This document shows, piece by piece, positions 60,268 through 64,000 of a DNA stretch of 64,000 nt (within the stretch, counting starts at the first letter, position 1; the number at the start of each line of letters is the position of its first letter). The position numbers were made by a program, and so were the translations under genes. Under the pieces are notes generated by a model. That model saw only the letters and a list, made by a program, of their open reading frames with translations. It was not told the origin of the DNA and did no database searches. Where the stretch lies: the NCBI GenBank assembly GCA_024741835.1, contig JAENRP010000013.1, positions 229,851-293,850 of the forward strand. Reading direction: 5' to 3'. This stretch comes from Diplocarpon mali (taxonomy: Eukaryota > Ascomycota > Leotiomycetes > Helotiales > Drepanopezizaceae).

Positions 60268-63200
60268 GCGTATTTATAACTGCCCTTAGGTTATTCTTGA
60301 CTTAGGCTAGCGTAATACTATTATTAGAGTTAAATGGATACGTTGATTTTAACTTAAACTTGATCCGAAGGAAAACCGATTTGTATAGCCTTTATATTAC
60401 CCCCTATCTCCCTAATTCGTAAAGGAAATCGTTATTCGTCTTCCCCCTTTTAAAGGACTTTAGATCCAATCCAATTATTAAGCTAACGTCAATTATAAAG
60501 AATAAGAAATAGCTATAGATAAAGCTTGATAGATTAATAGAAGATAGTCCTATATTAATTTAGTAGCTCTAATTAGGCGCAAGATCCTTATTGCTATTAT
60601 TAAGCTAGCGCCCCTGCCTATAACTAAGCTAGATCTAGGAAAACAGTCTAATATAAATCAATTATAATCTGACCTTATTTATAAATGCCTTAAAGCTGCA
60701 GTTCCTATTTATAAAATTAGTACTAATACCTTTTATTATAATATAAAGTGTAAGGAGATAGAGTTCTTTTAAACTAGTATTTATAAAGTGGATAGGATTC
60801 TAAAGGAAAGATATAAGCTTAAAAATCCTAATATCGAAAAGCTAATTAATAATCGACTTTTAAAATAGTACTAATCTTTAAGATAAGCTTTTTTAAAAAG
60901 GGATATAGATACCCTCTCTTCCTATTAGTATTATAATTATAAGATATAGCTAAAAGGGCCTTTGCCTAATGCTTATTCGCCCCTTTACTATTAATCTACT
61001 AAGGAGCTTAAGGTTATAAAGGAGTACTTACTTAAGAATTTAGATAAAGGCTTTATTAAGACAAGTACTAGCCCCTTTACTTTGCTAATGCTATTTATAA
61101 AGAAGGCCGACGGTAGCCTCCGATTTTATATAAACTACCAGAAGCTAAATGCACTAACTCAGAAGGACGCTTACCTAATTCCAAGGATAGATAAGCTTTT
61201 AAAGTGAGTATCTAAAGCTAAGATTTTTATAAAACTAAATATTTAAGCCGCTTTCAATTAGATACAAATAGACCTTAAATTAAAGGAATATACCACTTTT
61301 CAAATAAGGTATAGATCCTATAAATGCAAGGTTCTCTTATTTAGCCTCTATAATAGACCTAGTACTTATTAGCAGTATATAAATAATATTCTCTTAAATT
61401 ACTTAAATGATTTTTATATAATATATTTAAATAATATTTTAATTTACTTTAAGAATATTAAAGAGTATTAAGGTTATATTAAAAAGGTATTAAAACAACT
61501 CTTAAAGGCTGGCCTTTAAATAGATATTAAGAAATGCAAGTTTTATATTACTTAAATTTAATATCTTAAATATATTCTAATAATAACTAGGATTGAACTA
61601 GACCTTAAAAAGGTCGAACTACTATATAATTAGAAGTACTTAAAAACTATTACTAAAGTAAAGTCTTACTTAGGATTTTGCAAGTTTTACTAATAATTTA
61701 TTTATAACTTTAAGCTAATCGCCAAACCCCTCTTTATTCTAACCTAACTAATAGTACCTTAGAATTAGATAGAAAAGTGCTAAATCGCTTTTAAAGAGCT
61801 TTGCAAATAGCTGCTTTCAATTTAGCGGATTTACTATTTTAACCTTAACTTACCTATAAAGCTAGAAACTAATGCTTCTAATAGCATTATTGCTAAAGTA
61901 CTTTCTTAGTAATACTCTAATAAGCAATAGTACCTAATTGGCTTCTATTTGCATATACTCTTTAACTATAAACCTAATTAGGAAATATATAATAAGGAAC
62001 TCTTTACTATTATAGAATCCTATTATAAATAAAGACCTAAGCTTATATTACTTAAAGAGCAAGTTAATATTTACTTAGATTACTACTCCCTTAAGTACTT
62101 TATAACTACTAAGGTTCTAATTGCAAAATAGTATTAATAAATAGAATTCCTATTTAACTTTAATTTTCAAATTGTATATACTTTAAGCAAAGATAATTAA
62201 AAGGCTAATATTCTTAACTGCTAAGAGTAGGATATGCCAGCTTATAAATAAGTAAAGCTAAATAGCTAATCCTAAGTTCTAATTTCCCTAGCCTAATTAG
62301 ACCTCCGAATTAATACCGAATTAGCTAATAAATTTCTCGCCGAATCTGCTAAAGGCACCTTTGCCCTAATATTAACTAATGCTCTTAATTCGATCCTAAA
62401 TCGACCTAAGGATTCCTTTAATTTAATTAAGAAGCTTTATTAAGATAATTATAAATCCTTTTAAAAGATTTATACCGACCTCTTTAAGAACTATTTCTTA
62501 AAAGACAGATTGCTTTGCTTTAAAAAGCGTCTTTATATATACTATAATACTCCCTTATATACTTATCTAATTTAAGAAGCTTATAACCAACCTTTAAGCG
62601 CGCACCTTAATAGCTTAAAGACCTATTAGCTACTCGCTCCTAAGTACTATTAGGTTAAGATGGATTTAAATTATAAAAGATTTATTATAAACTGCAGACC
62701 TTATTAATTCTCGCATTTAAAGATAATTAAATAATAAGACCTCTTATAGCCTCTCCCTATTCCTAATTATCCTATATAGCACTTATATATAGATTTTAAG
62801 GATTTCCCTCCTAATAAGCATAGTTTTAATTAAATCCTGGTTTTTATAAACCGACTTAGTAAGAGCGCTATTACAATCTCTTATTATAAAGATATTAACG
62901 CTTAAGGAACTGCCCGATTATTCGTTTAATAGATATATCGATTCGGCCATACTTTAAAGATAATTACCTTAGACCAAGGCCTCTAATTTATCTCCTTATT
63001 TTAGAAAGAGTTCTACTATATTATTAGTATTAAAATTAAACTCTCTATAGCATACTATAAAGAGACTAATAGCTAAATAAAGATCATAAATAAGTATATT
63101 AATTTAAAGCTATAGCCTTTTATAAATTACTATTAAAATAATTAGAGTAAACTGATTCTATTAATAGATTATACGCAATCGACTCTCCCTTACGCTTCAA

Positions 63201-63960
63201 TTAGTATAACCCTATATTAGCTTAAGTATAGAATTGCGCCTTAGATAAGTTAGGACTAGATCTTTTTAAAACCGTCTAGCCTATAAGAGAGACTGAACTA
63301 AGTAAAGGCTAGGCTAATAGTAAAGAGAATGCATATAGCTTAAGAAGTAGTAAAAGGCAATATAGAATACGCTTAAGAGAAAATGCGTAAGTCTATAAAT
63401 TAATACTAAAAGGAGATTAATTAAAAACCTAAAGATATAGTCTACCTTTTAATAAAGAATCTTAAGAACTACCGCCTTAATAGGAAACTGGCCAATCAAT
63501 AGGATAGTCCTTTTAAAGTCCTTAAAAAGGTAGGCAATTTATATTAAATTAAGCTGCCTATAGGTTTTATAATATATAATATCTTTATACTAAAGCTACT
63601 ATTTAAAGATCTGCAAAACCCTTTGCTAAGTTAAGAATAACCTTAGCCTACTATAAAGAAGATCGCTAGGCAAAAAGAGTATAAAGTATTTAAAATATTA
63701 AGTATACGCCTATCTTAAAGGAAACTAGAGTACTAGGTTAAATAGACTAGTTATAACTTTAATTTAAGTTAATATCGCACTTTAAATTTTATAAAATTAC
63801 TATATAAGATTTGCGACTTTTATTAAGCTAACCCTATAAAGCTAAGACCACTTTAAAACCTATAAGCTTAGCTAAAAGCTTAGGAAAGCGGTATAGAAGA
63901 TTATAATCACTTAGAAGATAATAGGCCAAATATGAAATAGGTTAATAAACAAATCTAAAA
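60268..63960 (+). pseudogene. gypsy E pol with chromodomain, RIP-degraded
   Basis: Continues E after copia B. Reverse transcriptase: MLFIKKADGSLRFYINYQKL (61090-61150), catalytic box YLNNI at 61424-61438 where YLDDI is expected, both Asp changed to Asn. RNase H: LETNASNSIIAKVLSQ near 61865. Integrase: YIDFKDFPPNKH near 62785, then LDQGLQFIS near 62970. C-terminal chromodomain about 63680-63865 (EYKVFKILSIRL, LEYQVKQTSYN, QANPIKLRPLQNL), which in chromoviruses reads histone marks to target insertion into heterochromatin. Its aromatic and Trp positions are partly lost (WTGY reads QTSY, with Trp as a stop read as Gln). Confidence 0.88.
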
Positions 63961-64000
63961 ATACAAATAAAAAAAAAAGGAGAAAAATAATAAAAATATA

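Larger units (their letters stand above)
51913..64000 (+). mobile_element. gypsy chromovirus E, split by copia B, runs off the window
   Basis: Ty3/gypsy element in plus orientation. The 5' LTR starts TGTAACAGCTGCACCTCC at 51913, inside the accessory frame of H; GATTA (51908-51912) is the expected target duplication. Leader to 52526, gag and protease to 54162, copia B nested at 54163-60262, then reverse transcriptase, RNase H, integrase and a C-terminal chromodomain by about 63865. The 3' LTR lies beyond the window, so the 5' LTR end cannot be fixed by comparison. Confidence 0.9.

Noticed and set aside
1..64000. CRISPR arrays, ribosomal RNA, tRNA genes, telomeric repeats
   Set aside because: Looked for regular direct repeats with unique spacers, typical T-loop words, 5S-like blocks and TTAGGG runs; none seen by eye. 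A tRNA scan was not possible, so absence of tRNA is not proven.

Overview
The window looks like a gene-poor, transposon-rich stretch of a filamentous ascomycete (Pezizomycotina) genome. Three things point there: two fungal regulatory-type genes with 53-104 bp introns (a bZIP factor and a BTB/POZ protein); LTR retrotransposons of fungal Ty1/copia and Ty3/gypsy-chromovirus type; and strong marks of repeat-induced point mutation (RIP). The repeats are depleted in CA and TG, rich in TA, and their stop codons sit mainly where CAA, CAG or TGG would be expected. Base composition alternates sharply between balanced islands and AT-rich, RIP-mutated repeats.

Layout. 1-7303: balanced island with a bZIP gene (minus, 3188-4089, one frameshift), an old solo LTR (6710-7010) and long stretches in which I see no gene. 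7304-15994: an LTR element (element 1, target duplication ACTAT) without visible pol, split by a Ty1/copia element (copia A, 8306-14444). 16000-28537: second island, with degraded coding-like sequence, a solo LTR (17461-17765), an inverted pair of 276-bp mariner-derived MITEs (21743-22394), one intact four-exon BTB gene (26187-27227, minus) and a third solo LTR (28132-28430). 28538-64000: one nested retrotransposon cluster.

The nest can be unpicked from LTR boundaries and 5-bp target duplications. Copia I (minus, 3' end only) was hit by copia H (plus, from 29189). H was hit by copia F (plus, 31778-47422, duplication AGGTT). F was hit by copia G (minus, 33094-41132, duplication CTATA), which is the same family as H. 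H was also hit further downstream, at 51912/51913, by a gypsy chromovirus E (plus, runs off the right edge). E was hit by copia B (minus, 54163-60262, duplication AAAAG), the same family as copia A. Layers are thus I>H>F>G and I>H>E>B. The innermost copies, G and B, keep the reverse transcriptase Asp-Asp pair; all the outer or older copies have lost at least one Asp to Asn.

No element looks able to encode a working polyprotein. The most interesting points are: a convergent, cysteine-bearing accessory reading frame between pol and the 3' LTR of the G/H family; a nine-copy in-frame repeat inside the copia A/B polyprotein whose core reappears as a 64-bp tandem repeat before the 3' LTR; an Ala-rich, RIP-sparse block in F; and an intact BTB gene beside this heterochromatin-like cluster. 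Names such as copia A or element 1 are local labels.
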